Origin: Alligator mississippiensis
Lineage: Eukaryota > Chordata > Crocodylia > Alligatoridae
Direction: 5' to 3'
Assembly: GCF_030867095.1 (NCBI RefSeq)
Contig: NC_081831.1
Coordinates: 45,011,319-45,075,318, forward strand
Length of the DNA: 64,000 nt
Below the pieces are notes generated by a model. That model was not told the DNA's origin. It searched no databases and was given only the letters and a program-made list of their open reading frames with translations. Made by a program: the position numbers and the translations under genes. Positions 32,735 through 44,244 of the stretch are shown here, one piece after another (positions within the stretch are counted from its first letter, which is position 1; the number at the start of each line of letters is the position of its first letter).

Positions 32735-33630
32735 CAGGCTGAGGAAGCACCTGCAGTTTGTGTGTCTGCTGTTCCTGGATGAAAAGAATAGGAAAGAAGC
32801 CAGAGGCTGGCCTGGCATGCAATGCAGGCAAGAAAGCCAGTCAGTGATAATGGAAATGGAGGCATCAGGAGGTGAGGGACAGGCTGGGGTGGGGGGGAAG
32901 GCGGGGTGTAGCAGTGCAGGTAAAAGTGCAGAGGTACCTGGGGAGTTAGATGTCCAGCAGCTTGCAGTGTGTCAGAATTCCACTGTCTAATCTATATTGA
33001 GTCCATGAGTTTCTGTACCTAGGAAGCTGATGAAGTGAAGTTCATAGGCCCAGCTCTCAAAAGTGGTTTGTAAATTGTTCCCTCTCAGGATCAGGCCTGA
33101 GAGACTGGAGGCAGAGTGTTTTTTTGGTGAGGAATGTGCTCCAACAGGTAGTTGGGTATTGTTGTCTTTGATAGATTCTGGTGTGCAGTTTGTGAGGGTA
33201 CTGGAGATAGTTGGAAGGTTTTGTGTTTTGAGCTGTAGGAAGTTGGCTTCCATTCTGGTGATGAGGTTAGGTGCTTGTTTGAATGTACAAACCACTTTTC
33301 AGAGCCTGGCCAATGAACTGCACTTCATCAGCCTCCTAGGTTGTAGGTACGGAAACTCATGGACTCAGTATAGACAGTGGAATTCTGACACACTGCGACC
33401 TGCTGGACTTCTGACTCCCCAGGTACCTCTGCACTTTTATCTGCCCTGCTTCATCCCCCTTCCTTCCCTGCCCCACCCCAGCCTGCCCCTCATCCCCTGA
33501 TGTCTCCATTTCCATTTTTACTGACCGTCTTTCTTGCCTGTATTGCATGCCAGACCAGCCTCTGGCTTCCGGACTATTCCTTCCATCCAGGACCAGCAGA
33601 CTCACAGACCAAATACAGCTGCTTCCTCAG
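32735..33630. repeat. Large inverted repeat (~330-bp arms)
   Basis: The arm at about 32740-33085 is the imperfect reverse complement of about 33275-33625, around a spacer of about 190 bp. Landmarks pair up: gaagccagaggctggcctgg at 32795 with ccagaccagcctctggcttc at 33550; agtgcagaggtacctgggga at 32927 with tccccaggtacctctgcact at 33416; gtgtgtcagaattccactgt at 32968 with acagtggaattctgacacac at 33375. The structure is a fold-back nested in the hAT element and extends into the repeat end noted at 33.63-33.70 kb. Confidence 0.85.
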
Positions 33631-33720
33631 TCTGACAAAGGGTTTTTCAGCCCAAAAGCTTCCTAAGATATATTTTTCTAACTATACAGTTGGCCTACTA
33701 AGACACGATTGTCTTACCTG

Positions 33721-34135
33721 TTGTCATTTAAAGTGGTGGACCAGGCTGAGGCTGTAGGGAAGGAGACCTCATTGGGGCACACAACCTTGTTGTGTAGAGA
33801 TCCCAGAGCCAGTGAGGGGCCTTAACACACACACACACACACACACACCCACACACACACAGACACACAGAGTGAGGATGCACCTTAGCAGACACACTGG
33901 AGAAGAAGCTCCTGCAGGAGAGGAAAGAAGGGCTCTGTCACAGTTTGGCTGCCTGAGATGCTGCTGGTGCTACTGTGCTAGTGCTCAGTCACTCACTAAG
34001 TTATTTTATAACTGTTGCCATTTAAAATGGTGGACTGTACTGAGGCTGTAGGGGAGGAGGAGACCTCATTGGGGCACAGCACACTACCATGTTGTGTAGA
34101 TTCCCCAGTGCCAGTGAGGGCGCACCTTAACACAT
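33721..34135 (+). repeat. Direct duplication plus (CA)n inside the hAT 3' region
   Basis: The block starting catttaaagtggtggaccag at 33726 recurs from 34018 as catttaaaatggtggactgt. Both copies run about 110 bp through gaggctgtaggg, gacctcattggggcaca and cagtgagg. A (CA)n run at 33824-33870 follows the first copy. Confidence 0.85.
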
Positions 34136-34142
34136 ATACAGT

Positions 34143-34912
34143 GTCACCCACCCATGTCATGAGTTTTGCCTGTCAGCAGCCTGAGGTTCAGAGCCTCAGA
34201 AGCCCCCTGCACCTATCTCCTTGAAAGCTGGCAGGCTTCGTGACCGCAGCAGGGCCTAGCAGGTCTGCAGTTTTCACCCCCCTGTGCCTTAACACAGCCA
34301 GTCACACAAGCACCCATGTCATGAGTTTTGCCTGTCAGCAGCCTAAGGTACAGGGCCCCAGAAGCCCCCTGCATCTATCTCCTTGAAAGCTGGCAGGCTT
34401 TGTGGCCTCAGCAGGGGCTAGCAACCCTGCAGTTTTCACTGTGGCTTAATACACATACAGGCGTGTCACCACTTACGCAGCAGTTAGGTTCCGAGGTCAC
34501 CGCATAAGGCTAAAATTGCGAATAGTCAAATCACCAGCAATTTGACTAGCAGCGACTGCCCCTGCCTCCAAAACCTCTGGCCACTGCCGTGGAGCTGTGC
34601 GGCCGGCAGCAGTGGCGCAGCGCAGGATGGTGGGGGAGATGGCTGAGTGCCGCCGGGCCACCACCATGCTGCCAAAACCTCCCGCTGCCACTGCAAACTG
34701 CTGCAAACTGAAGCCCCACCCCCCTCCCACCCTGCGTAAAGTTGAATTCATGCAAGTCGCATCATAAGCGCATTTGACTGTACTGTATGTGACACGAGTT
34801 TTGCTTGTCAGCAGTTTGAGGTGCAGTTTCCCAGAAACCCCTGTACCTATCTCCTTGAAACTTGTCAGGCTTCATGGCCTCAGAAGGGACTACCGTCTCG
34901 GCAAGTTTCACC
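34143..34912 (+). repeat. Three tandem copies of a hAT subterminal ~130-bp unit
   Basis: Copies start near 34143, 34312 and 34789. Each contains tgagttttgcctgtcagcag or a close variant, an agaagccccctgcacctatc-type block, ctccttgaaagctggcaggc, and a (gc)agttttcac or aagtttcacc end. The third copy is separated from the second by an inserted MITE at 34458-34785. Confidence 0.85.
34458..34785. mobile_element. Tigger/pogo-like MITE (TA target duplication)
   Basis: A 328-bp segment splits a tandem repeat unit of the surrounding hAT element. It begins caggcgtgtcaccacttacg and its right end, reverse-complemented, begins cagtacagtcaaatgcgctt. Both start CAG, share the cttA-g pattern, and TA lies on each side (34456-34457 and 34786-34787). 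It has no coding capacity. The assignment to the Tc1/mariner superfamily rests on the TA duplication and the style of the ends only. Confidence 0.5.
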
Positions 34913-35142
34913 TGAATCAAGCAAGAAATGACAAAGTTATAGACTGTTTCATGTTTCCCCATTATAGCCTATGGGCGAAACATCAAAACAGCATCAAAAC
35001 AGCATTGAAACAGTGAAACTGTTTCGACAAAATGAAATGGAACAGTGGTTTTGAAACTAAATGAAATTCAAAATGAAATACTGTTCCACTGAAATGTCGA
35101 AACGCAAGTCAAAATGGAACAGTGCAGTTTCACACAGCCCTA

Positions 35143-35150
35143 TTATCTAC
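35143..35150 (+). repeat. 8-bp target site duplication, right side of hAT element
   Basis: ttatctac directly follows the hAT right end cacagcccta and is identical to 28736-28743. Confidence 0.9.
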
Positions 35151-38100
35151 TTTATGTATTCTCATTTGATGGGAAGAAATACTAGGTTGGGCTTTTTTCT
35201 TTAATTTTTTTCTAAAGCATTTCCTGTTTCCTAGCACAATATGTTGCAAGTTGAAAGATGAAACTTGAGGGCATGTTTACTTATAGAGCCAAAGGAGAGA
35301 GAGAGAGAAAGAACATTGGCACAGGAAGAACTAAATGAATGGAAAAAATAGTACAAAAGGTGTATAAAATGTAACATTCAAGAATCTAGGATAGTATGTG
35401 AGAGTAGGTCCCAATACAGCCAACCTATGTCCTGCTGTTAGTAGTATCTGCAAGCAAGCAAGCAAGCAAGCAAGCTTTTTCTTGACAGAGGTAGTAAAAA
35501 TGCTTAGCAATTCATCCTAGTGTCCTGTTACAAGCAGGACTTCCTTTCCATGCCAGAGATGCCTCTGGTACAGGATAATTGATTAACAATGTGCCAATAC
35601 CTCCCCACTGAGCCAGCTGCCTAAAATAAGGAGAAGGAGGAGATAAGCATGTGGCGATCCAGAGGAAGAGAAAAAGTGTTTCAGTAGAGCACAAGATCAC
35701 ACAGTAGTTTAAAAAAAAAAAAGGAAAAAGAAACTCATCCAACATCTCCTGTGGATTTTTTGTTAAGGATAAATTATGAAAAGTAATTCTTCTTATGGTG
35801 CATTTGAAGTATATTGTAGTCTTTGTAATGCCTGCTGATATTTTGCAGCAAAATTAGATACAAAACAAAGAAACATATAATTTGCTTGTAGGACTAGATT
35901 GATATAATGCTTCAGCATTGGCCTCCAAGCCAGATGATGCTGGAAAGCCTGAGGGTAGGCAACGTTAGTGTTCAAAATTTCAGGTGCCAATGATTACTTC
36001 AGTAGTTACTCCTCTAAAGAGTTGTTAGCACACTGGCTAGTCCTGTGGAAGTTTAGTCCAAGTGAACACTGACACTGCTTGTTATTTGAGGTTGTCTGCT
36101 AGCAGAAGGGGAAAATTGCAATCAGGAGGTAGGGAAAAAGAGGTTAGGTAAGGACTTCTGAATTTAGATTTAGGTTGGAGGGGGTTAGTATTAAGGGGGT
36201 TCTCCCTGTTTAATTTAAAGTTTGCAAGGTTAAGAAATTATGATTGAAAACCCTTGACAACAGCATTTAAAATAAAGCTGGCAGCTACCATCATTTAATA
36301 AATGGCAGAATACTCTGTTTTTTTGCTATTTCCAAGGATATTCACAATGCACAAATTGACAGTGATTATTTTATGATCTTGCCAGCTGTGTCCACTGCTG
36401 CTATCTGCTACTGTGCAAGCTGCCATTATGTTGCAAAAGGCAATGGGAATAGGAGCATACTTGTAGCAGCTGGTACTGGGTATCCTGTGGTTAGGCAAAT
36501 ATGAGTGCTCTTCAGGCAGGAACCTGTGGGCTTCTATTGCCATTCAAATTTGCCTACCTATCTTTCCCTGCTTCTAATGTTGACAGAGTACACTACCCAG
36601 AATTCCCACAAAAAACAGTAAGATGCAAATATGCCAGCAATGTGGACAGCACGAAAACAAACCCAAGGAATAAAAAGCAGTCATAAAATATAACACAGCT
36701 GGTTGGAAAAGAGAATTTCTAGCTTACAAGAGGATCTGAAGAGTGCATCAAAATGAAATAGCAACATTGCAGAATTTCCAGTGAATTGGAACAATCCATT
36801 TTGACAGTGACTGGCCAACTAACAGAGCAGCTGAACTGTCTGTTTGCCTTCCCAGCTGTCGTATGGCCAAAAAGTTAGGCAGACAGCAAGCCTACTTTGT
36901 TTCCTGCCAGTCCTCCCTACTGTGGACAGGCTAGCAGGAAACCAAGCAGCTTTGCTGACTAGAAGCCCAGGTAGCCTTCCCGCCTTGTCTCCACTGAAAG
37001 TTTAAAGGAATCAACATATTCCCCCAGAAAGATTTGATTCTACAGAATCATCTTTTTTACAAAACTGTTCCACTGGAAAAATTCTTACCAGCTATATCCT
37101 AAAAGTCATTTCCTTACTTTAGCTATATATCCCCAATGGTGGCACAATGGTAAGCCAAACGGTCATGAAAAAAAACCCACTGGTTATGAGATCACAATTT
37201 GATCAAAAGTGCAAGAGCATTTTGCTCCTGCACAAAGAACTCAAAAATGACTCAATACATTTTTATAGAATTGCAAAATATTTAACCTCTGGGTTGGGAC
37301 CAAGCATACCAGATTTGAGCTCAAAAGGAATTTGTTTTCCAAAATTATGAGCAATTGGAAAGAAGTTTGGAAATAAATGCATTTCACACATATTTATAAA
37401 TCAGTTGCTTTTGCTACAACACTGATACCTATTTTCAGTACTGCTCAAAAGAATCTTTCTTTCTTGCACTTTCCTAAGTTAAATTCTTGATTTGTTTCAT
37501 CTTCTCTTCCTTATCATCTTGAAATATTTTTCTTATAGTTGATAACTTAGCCTTATACATTTATTCAGATCTTTGATTCTCCTTTGAGTATCCAACATCT
37601 CATGTCAGAACCCTGCAACCACTACCTCTTACCCCCACTCAGAATGGGGTCTCATCCACTGTCAAAAATAATGAAGAGTAATCCAATAATATAAACAAGG
37701 AAGTATTTAGCTTACAACTTTGATCCAGTATCTTTATTTAGACGCAAATTCTGCAAAGTCGGTTATGTAAAAGCCATCTGAAATCAATTAAAGAGCTTTC
37801 ATGATAAGCACATGGCACACATAGAGGTTATGACCTGTGCCATGTTTGGCAGTCCAGCTTCTTATGAAAAGCTGCTTTTCTTTTAGTATGTGGTAACTAC
37901 TTATTCAGAGCTAGACTCCTTTGGGGCTCTCTCTGTGAAGATGGTTTACTGCATCAGTGTGGAATAAAGTAAGTGATACAATTAGAATTAAGTACATGAG
38001 AATGAACCCAGTTGATTGGAGGAGTGGAAAAGCATCTCAAGATTAAGCTCTAGACACCACCATATTTCCTACATGCTTTGACTCTTACCTTTTAAACCTG

Positions 38101-40001
38101 ACCTGTCAGATTATCTGGTCTCAATCTGTGTTATTCTGTGATGTGTGCTTCAGCAAAATTGCTATACCTTGCATTCCTTATCAGACTACTTATATTTCCA
38201 GACATTCCTTCTTACTATGCCTTATCTATCATCAAATCTGATGAACAAAGAAAATTGACCCAGAGATAATTCCTTTGCTATTACACCAAATGGAATCTCT
38301 GTCAACTACTTGATGGCTGATTCATAGCCACTGATAAGTTCTGACTTTATTTACAAAAAAGTAGCCAGTACAGAAATCTGTATTATGCTTTTAAAATATA
38401 TAGTCTTTATAGATAAGCTGATCTCTGATTTGGCAAAGCATCCAACAATTCTATGATCTAAAGAACTCAAAATGCAACATACCATGAGACATGCAGTGAT
38501 ATGCTGTCATTTTATGGCAACAAAAGTGATTGTATAAAAATAATTTATCTACTTCAATCATTTGATATAAAAGTAAAAACCCACTGCAGGAATCACAACC
38601 CCAGGGTCCCCTACTTTATAAATACATGTTTTAGCCTTCCCAAGGAACTTATCACATATTTTGTTGGCATCCAGTAATATATGGAACCGTATCCCATGTG
38701 AATGTGTAAAACCCAGAAACACAAATAAAGCTCCCTGTATATTTTATGTGCAATTAACTCACACCCATATGTGGGCACACATACACACCTTTTTGGAAGC
38801 ATCACTGGTACACACATGCTATATACACAATGTCGGCATTTTCAGTGGGGAAAAACAAATCCTCATTTATTGAATTAAGATGGCTAATTTTAACTGGGAT
38901 GAAGCCAAATGTTTAATTTTTTCTACTAATAACTGTCAGGTCACCAATATAAAATGTTCCCTAGTAAATACACAGTATTCCAGAAATATTGATTCAGCTT
39001 CACTTGTGTAGCTTAAGCACTTACAGAGTCATAAAAATGCCATAACCCTCCTTTATTTTTTAAGATATCAAGTTATAAATGTCTTTCTTAGATTCCACTT
39101 GATAGTGAATATTTTAAACTACAGAGGGTAGTAAAGGCTTAAATTCTAAAATGTATTCTCTATTTCTTTTTCTTTCCAAAAATCTGTCCGACTGAAAGCA
39201 TGAGTGAAGGATCTGTTTATTAGAGACACACCAGAAAATATTGTGTGGGTTGCCATAAAGCTGCAGTCTCGCTATTAACCACATCTTCAATAACACCTTA
39301 CTAGATGTTGTCTAGCCTTAGTTCCAATGCACAAGAAGTCATACAAGACAGATAGTAATGTCTTATATTTAAATGATATTTTGCATGCTTTCCATTGTTT
39401 TTAATAAGAATCAATTTTTGGACCCAAATGAAATGACAGTGCACAATAAAATCGTATCTCTTGTTCTCCTCTGATCTTGATAATAGCAATTCCTTCACAA
39501 AAATATAGTGTTTATTAAAGAAGTTGTTGTGGGGCTCAAGCTAGTATTACTTCAGCAATCTTGAGATGCCAACAAAGGATGAAAATGTTTTTCAAATGCA
39601 GAATGCTTATAAAATGGAGAAGCAAAGATCACGGTTGATAAATATGGGCCTGTCTGAACTGATCACTTGAAATCACAAATTAAAAAGCCTGCAGAAGCCA
39701 AATATTTTCAGTATCTTTTTCTACATTCCATGATAATAACAGGGAAACAAATCAAGTTTATCAACAATCTCTGACACCGCAGTATTTGGGGTTAGGGAGA
39801 GATAAAATGGGATTTGCAAAAAGCATTCAGCATTGTCCTAAATCTGCTTCCAATTAAAGTTAATTGACTTCAATGGTAGCAGAGTAGAGGTCAATGCTGA
39901 GCACAGCCAAATTCTTTTGTTCAGGCACAAAAGGTAAAATAAAGAATAATTCGGGGGGGGGGGGAATCCTCTTCTTGTCAAGGAATGACATGAGTCTGTG
40001 G
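35151..40001. other. No gene recognised; AT-rich intergenic DNA
   Basis: Nearly 5 kb of AT-rich sequence without convincing coding, RNA-gene or transposon signals. It contains a pure (CAAG)n run at 35451-35474 and short frames with no recognisable motifs. It is probably unique host intergenic or deep intronic sequence. Confidence 0.5.
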
Positions 40002-40142
40002 TGTCACAACCCAAAGTTGTGATTTTTTGTTTGTGTGTATGCTTCGGCACCGCTAAATTATTTCCCGCCAAATTTGTCGCTTTCTTTGCATGGTAGAGTT
40101 CTCTGCTGCTAGAGAGAACTCTGGTGCAGTGGGGGATTTCCC
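40002..40142 (+). repeat. 5' LTR remnant
   Basis: This direct repeat of the first ~141 bp of the 3' LTR has about five differences. Similarity stops abruptly after gtgggggatttccc, which shows a deletion of the rest of the LTR. It includes a short inverted repeat, gagttctct...agagaactc. Confidence 0.8.
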
Positions 40143-40200
40143 CCACTGTTCTTTTGTCTACGGACAAAAGAACATCATCGTTCTTCGAATTCTGTTCAGT

Positions 40201-40527
40201 CCAATGGTAAATCAACCCGTGAGCAATCTTCTTTGTCAATTGCCAAGACTGCATATCCTGATGGAGCCAAGATTGTCTTATGATCGGGACTGTCAACACC
40301 CGACTAGGTCTCAAGGCACCAGACGAAGTGGATCCGATCTTCCACCACTGCCACCGAGAACCCTAGAGGAGCAATACATGTTTGGATTTCTCCTACAACG
40401 TTCCGGACTTAACAAGCAGCAGCTTCGGATTTTGCGGGACGCAGGCCAGTGGCAGTTAGCTTATGAGTTAGGTTTCCATTATTTGGAAGAACCAGATGAT
40501 GAATCTTCGACGATTTCGTCTAATTAA
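40201..40527 (+). CDS. Unrecognised open frame inside the LTR element
   Basis: A plus-strand frame of about 109 codons from the ATG at 40204 (open upstream to 40090 through the LTR). It encodes a proline- and arginine-rich N-terminal half and a more hydrophobic, acidic C-terminal end (EEQYMFGFLLQRSGL, QLAYELGFHYLEEPDDESS). I do not recognise the family. It lies where gag would begin, or could be the 3' end of a deleted polyprotein. Its expression is unknown. Confidence 0.3.
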   Translation, partial: PMVNQPVSNLLCQLPRLHILMEPRLSYDRDCQHPTRSQGTRRSGSDLPPLPPRTLEEQYMFGFLLQRSGLNKQQLRILRDAGQWQLAYELGFHYLEEPDDESSTISSN

Positions 40528-40571
40528 GCCATAGGAATCGTTTAAGATTGTTTAAGTTTGTTGAATCAGAT

Positions 40572-42063
40572 TGTCGCAAGGCACCTTAGTTCCTGCTCCT
40601 AGAGTGGAGAAACCGCCAGGGAGCAAGTGAGCGCGCCCTGGCCTGACATGACGAGTCCAGCTGAGGCTGGCTCAGGTAATGAGCGCAGCTGTGGGTTGCT
40701 GGAGCAACCAAGTGGAGCCAGCTGCCTGTAGGGGGCAGGGCCTGGCACTTATAAAGCTCAGGGCTGAGGCCAGGCTGGCAGTTCTCTGCCAGCAGCCAGA
40801 GAGGCAGGAGCTCCCTTGGCCAAGATATGGGAAGGAGCCTAAGTCGCAAGTGCAGCTCATGATAGCCCTGGAGGCTTGAGTGATGAGGATGAGTTATGGC
40901 CATGCGGCTTGCATTTGTGTTACAGCCTAGGGGCTTGTGGTTTTGCTTTGTGTTTGTATTATTACACCCGGAGGCTTGGGCGAGGCTGTAGGGGTTGGAG
41001 GAGGTCTCAATTACTCGCACGCCAGTATGTGAGCAGCTGGCGGCGAGGAGCGCAGCCAGTGGGTCGCGGGCGCAGCCCGTAGGTTGCGGACGGGGACCGA
41101 GAACCTGGATTGCGTGTGGGGGGGGAACATAGCCCCCAGCCCCAGGAAAGGGGCGGTATTTCTGAGTAGCCCAGTGTGGGCATGGCGAGCCCCAGAGAAG
41201 GGGGGGAGCGCCATACTGAGCAGCCCTAGAGAGCGGGGCCATACTGAGTAGCCCAGTGTGGGCGCGGCGAGCCCCCAGAGAGGGGGAACGCCCTTGTACG
41301 TTATTGAGTAGCCCAGTGTGGGTGCAGCGAGCCCCAGAGAGGGGGAATGCCATTGTGTTTTATTGAGTAGCCCAGTGTGGGCGCGGCGAGCCCCCAGAGA
41401 GGGGGAACGCCCTTGTACGTTATTGAGTAGCCCAGTGTGGGCGCGGCGAGCCCCAGAGAGGGGGAACGCCATTGTGTTTATTGAGTAGCCCAGTGTGGGC
41501 GCACGGGCATAGCGAGCCCGGCCGCAGGCTAGTGCAGCAATACCCTTCAGACCAAGGCAGGGCGCTGCAGTTGCCCCTGAGAAGACACGGAGTAGCAGCG
41601 TGGGGAGCCAGAGTCAGGGAGGGTATATGTGCGGTTGGCCCATAGGACCAGAGGCCCGCTAGAGAGTCCCGGAGCGGAACCACACCGGCAGGGGAGGCCC
41701 AGAGTGGGCCAGACGAGAGTCCCAGCAAGAGGCTGGGCATGAGAGAGGGAGCCCAGGGTGGGCCACAGTAGAGAGACAGACCAGACAACGTCCTTTACAT
41801 CTGCAAGGCTTGGGGCGTGGTATCAGGGGAGGTAGGAGCCACGCATAGCCCATAAGGCTAGGGCGCTTGGGTAGCGCCCATTGTACGGGGAGACCCACGA
41901 GGGGTCCAGGAGCTGACAGGCCCGAGGAAACACAAGGTAGCCTCCCTATTACATATTACATCAAGACGTGGCAGGCGAGAATGGAGGGTGCCCTCGGGCC
42001 GGAGTAGCGCGGTGAGAAGGCCTCAAGGAGATCACGGCCCTCCGCGAGGACTCCGCCGTGACA
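40572..42063 (+). mobile_element. Probable nested solo LTR (~1.5 kb)
   Basis: The segment starts tgtcgcaagg and ends ccgtgaca, so it has TG...CA ends. It is flanked by cagat on the left and tagat on the right (four of five bases match). A TATA-type box (ttataaa) lies near 40749, followed by a GC-rich region. Removing it would rejoin AT-rich sequence of the outer element on both sides. No polymerase or gag is present, so a solo LTR from recombination is the simplest reading. Confidence 0.5.
41165..41512 (+). repeat. ~60-bp tandem repeats
   Basis: Starts of the unit agtagcccagtgtgggcgcg lie near 41165, 41247, 41307, 41366, 41426 and 41484, each followed by gcgagcccc(c)agagaggggg and an aacgcc(c/a)ttgt end. 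Period is 58-60 bp for the last five, and alternate units are more alike (cttgtacgtt versus attgtgttt). Confidence 0.9.
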
Positions 42064-42403
42064 TAGATCATTAATCTGTTTTGAGAGTTTTCTGTTTACA
42101 GATCTGGAATTCAGAGCGTGTGACGAGGAGGAGCCCTAAGAGGGATGACACCACCCAAAAGAGTGAGGGCCTGACGTACGACTCCGTCACGACGCACACT
42201 GAAGCCCTGATCATGTAGTTTTTGTCATGAATCAGATTATGTGTTTATGTTGGTTATTATTTCTTGATTGTTATGTAACTTGATCCCAGGACAGCGAATT
42301 TTATGTTTGTGTATTTGTTTGATGGCTTGTTTACTCATTGGATGATCACGACAGATTTTAGATTGCTTGGAAGAGTATGGCATAATTTAGCTATGCTCTC
42401 AGC

Positions 42404-42412
42404 AAGGGGGGA
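42404..42412 (+). promoter_or_regulatory. Polypurine tract of the LTR element
   Basis: aagggggga lies immediately 5' of the 3' LTR start TGTCAC, where the plus-strand primer for reverse transcription is expected. Confidence 0.7.
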
Positions 42413-43407
42413 TGTCACAACCCAAAGTTGTGATTTTTTGTTTGTGTGTATGCTTCGGCACCGCTAAATTATTTCCCGCCAAATTTGTCACTTTCTTTCC
42501 ACGGCAGAGTTCTCTGCTGCTAGAGAGAACTCTGGTGCAGTGGGGGATTTCCCGCCAGATTGCAGCTTCTTTGCAATGTGCATCTCTTTCTTGTACTGTA
42601 GCGATACACGTTGCAAAGAAGTTCCCGCCATTTGTATTAGGATCCGCACCATGTTATTGGCCGATTCCTAATTTAGGCACACGTGGCGGCTAGCAATTGG
42701 CTTGCTAGCCGTACAAAAGGCTTGTGTGGTTTCCGCCCAAGTTGGAGGACTCCACGAACATCCGGAGGAGGGAGGAAGAGAGAGAGATTCTGTGTGAAGA
42801 TCTCCAAGCGCTGTGGACCCTCGCGGACCCGACGCGCCTCCCCTAAACAGGCAAGAGAGGCAATAGAACCGAGCCTACGGAGCTTTCGCTTCTCGCCTCT
42901 CCCCGTCGCCGAGCACAATCCTAGACGTATCCCTTTCCTGTAATTTCGGACCCTGCAAAGCCTAGCAAACTCCGGGGGAAAAACTTATCGGACCCGCGGA
43001 GCCTGAATAACTCCAGGGAAGCTTTTCGAACCCAACTTAACCAGACCCGCAGAGCATAGCAAACTCTGTGGGAGCAATCGATTTGTCAGAGTCCTCCAAC
43101 GAGGGTTCAAGCGGGACCTGTGCCTGGAAACTTGTCCAGCCTACACCAATACCATCTTTGGGTGTAAGTAAACAATCTTTTCAATCAACCATTACGCCTC
43201 CGTAACTAATTCTAACTTGCGTGCACTAAACCGCTCCGCGGCTCTCTCCCACCCCGTGTGCCCAGGCTGCTGGCCACAGCCCGCATGCACCGGAGACGGG
43301 TCCGGTACGACCCTGGTTTGCCCCCGGCTTGCCCATGGCGGCCAGAATGGGATCGGAATCACCGCCGCGCATGTCGATGAGGGCGGGATCAGGGCCCGGC
43401 CCGCACA
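42413..43407 (+). repeat. 3' LTR
   Basis: It begins TGTCACAACC directly after the polypurine tract. The proposed end is the CA at 43406-43407, just before tgtgg, which repeats the 5 bp left of the element. The length would be 995 bp. The end is less certain than the start because the 5' copy is deleted beyond 141 bp. Confidence 0.6.
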
Positions 43408-43412
43408 TGTGG

Positions 43413-44065
43413 CAGCCCATAGGCTCACAAAAAAAAAAAAGTCAGAGAAAAAACCATGTACAAAATTGAATTTTGTGTAGGTATTAATATTGTATAGCAG
43501 ATTCTGTTTCAACAGCATTCTTTGAAACAGAAGAAAATGAACTGATCTATGTTTCTTTCTTCTCTGCCATAAGACCAAAGGTAACAGAGATGTTGCTCAC
43601 ACTAAAGGCCTTGTTAAAATGTATTATTTTAGTGACTGTATGAGTGATACCACAGTAACTAAATTGAACAGTTTTACTTTCATTTTATGATTTGTCAAGC
43701 ACAAAAACTGTTTTTTAAAGAAAAATCAATCACTCAGAGTATTTGTACCATCTAATAAAATAAAACCTCTTTTCATTGTTACTTCTACTTTTTATTATAA
43801 TAAAATATATCAGAGCCTATAAGTGTTGGCAAAATTCGAATAAAATGACCACAGAAATATATAAATTAATGCATATCTAATTATATATAGGCAACTGTCA
43901 ATCCTGTGGATCATGGTGTATACATAAGAGGTTTAGTCAGGTGCCTGATGAATCTGTCTGTGGCTGAAAAGCCCAATTCAAGAGCAACAGCTTGTTACAA
44001 ATTTCATAGATCCATATGTTGTCTGGGTTGGAGTCCAAATTTACAGCATGCTACTTTCTTCTTTC
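43413..44065. other. AT-rich spacer, no gene
   Basis: The spacer starts with an A-run at 43430-43440. It is AT-rich, with no coding or RNA signals that I can support. Confidence 0.5.
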
Positions 44066-44238
44066 TTACTTTTCTTCTATCCTTTGGATCAAAGCCACTT
44101 CATGCTCAGCTGCACCCAGTGCCAGATGTTCCCTGCAGATTGGGTGGGATTCTATGCACTTCTCCCAGGTTTCTACAGTGATGTTGAATGACTTCATATA
44201 ATTTTTGCACACATCATGGGACCACCATAGAGTGCAAC
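44066..44238 (-). pseudogene. LINE ORF C-terminus split by the Polinton (downstream piece)
   Basis: The minus strand from 44238 reads, in one frame, through VCKNYMKSFNITVETWEKC, ESHPICREHLALGAAEHE and LIQRIEEK to a stop at 44066-44068. This has the form of the C-terminal end of RTE-type/CFDP2-related LINE ORFs (FKDVCKxDM...W...A..R..WR pattern). The matching upstream piece lies on the other side of the Polinton at 58538-58650, so a single LINE was cut by the insertion. Confidence 0.7.
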
Positions 44239-44244
44239 CCTGCT
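44239..44244 (+). repeat. 6-bp target site duplication, left of Polinton
   Basis: cctgct precedes the element end AGTAGGG and is repeated exactly at 58532-58537. Six base pairs is the duplication length known for Maverick/Polinton integration. Confidence 0.92.

Larger units (their letters stand above)
28744..35142 (+). mobile_element. hAT DNA transposon, full-length but inactive
   Basis: The left end tagggctgtgagaaa and the right end (reverse complement tagggctgtgtgaaa) form a short terminal inverted repeat with one mismatch. It is flanked by an exact 8-bp target duplication, the hallmark of hAT elements. Both subterminal zones are rich in the same short words (gaaac, aaatgaaa, gtttc), as seen where hAT transposases bind. 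A decayed BED-finger hAT transposase lies inside on the plus strand. The 3' third is swollen by tandem duplications, a Tigger-like MITE and an ~850-bp inverted repeat. Confidence 0.9.
40002..43407 (+). mobile_element. LTR retrotransposon remnant with internal deletions
   Basis: The same ~140-bp start (tgtcacaacccaaagttgtg onwards) occurs at 40002 and 42413 in direct orientation with a few mismatches. The second copy is preceded by a purine-rich tract (aagggggga). The 5-bp word tgtgg lies just before the first copy (39997-40001) and just after a CA dinucleotide at 43406-43407. Together these indicate an LTR element in plus orientation that lost most of its 5' LTR and nearly all coding sequence. 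The middle is occupied by what looks like a second, nested solo LTR. No RT, protease or integrase was found. Confidence 0.65.

Noticed and set aside
35451..35474. Possible CRISPR-like direct repeats
   Set aside because: A plain (CAAG)n microsatellite; no spaced repeat array exists in the window.
40586..41898. Long minus-strand frames with HTGLL repeats
   Set aside because: They are antisense translation of the ~60-bp tandem repeats within the LTR.
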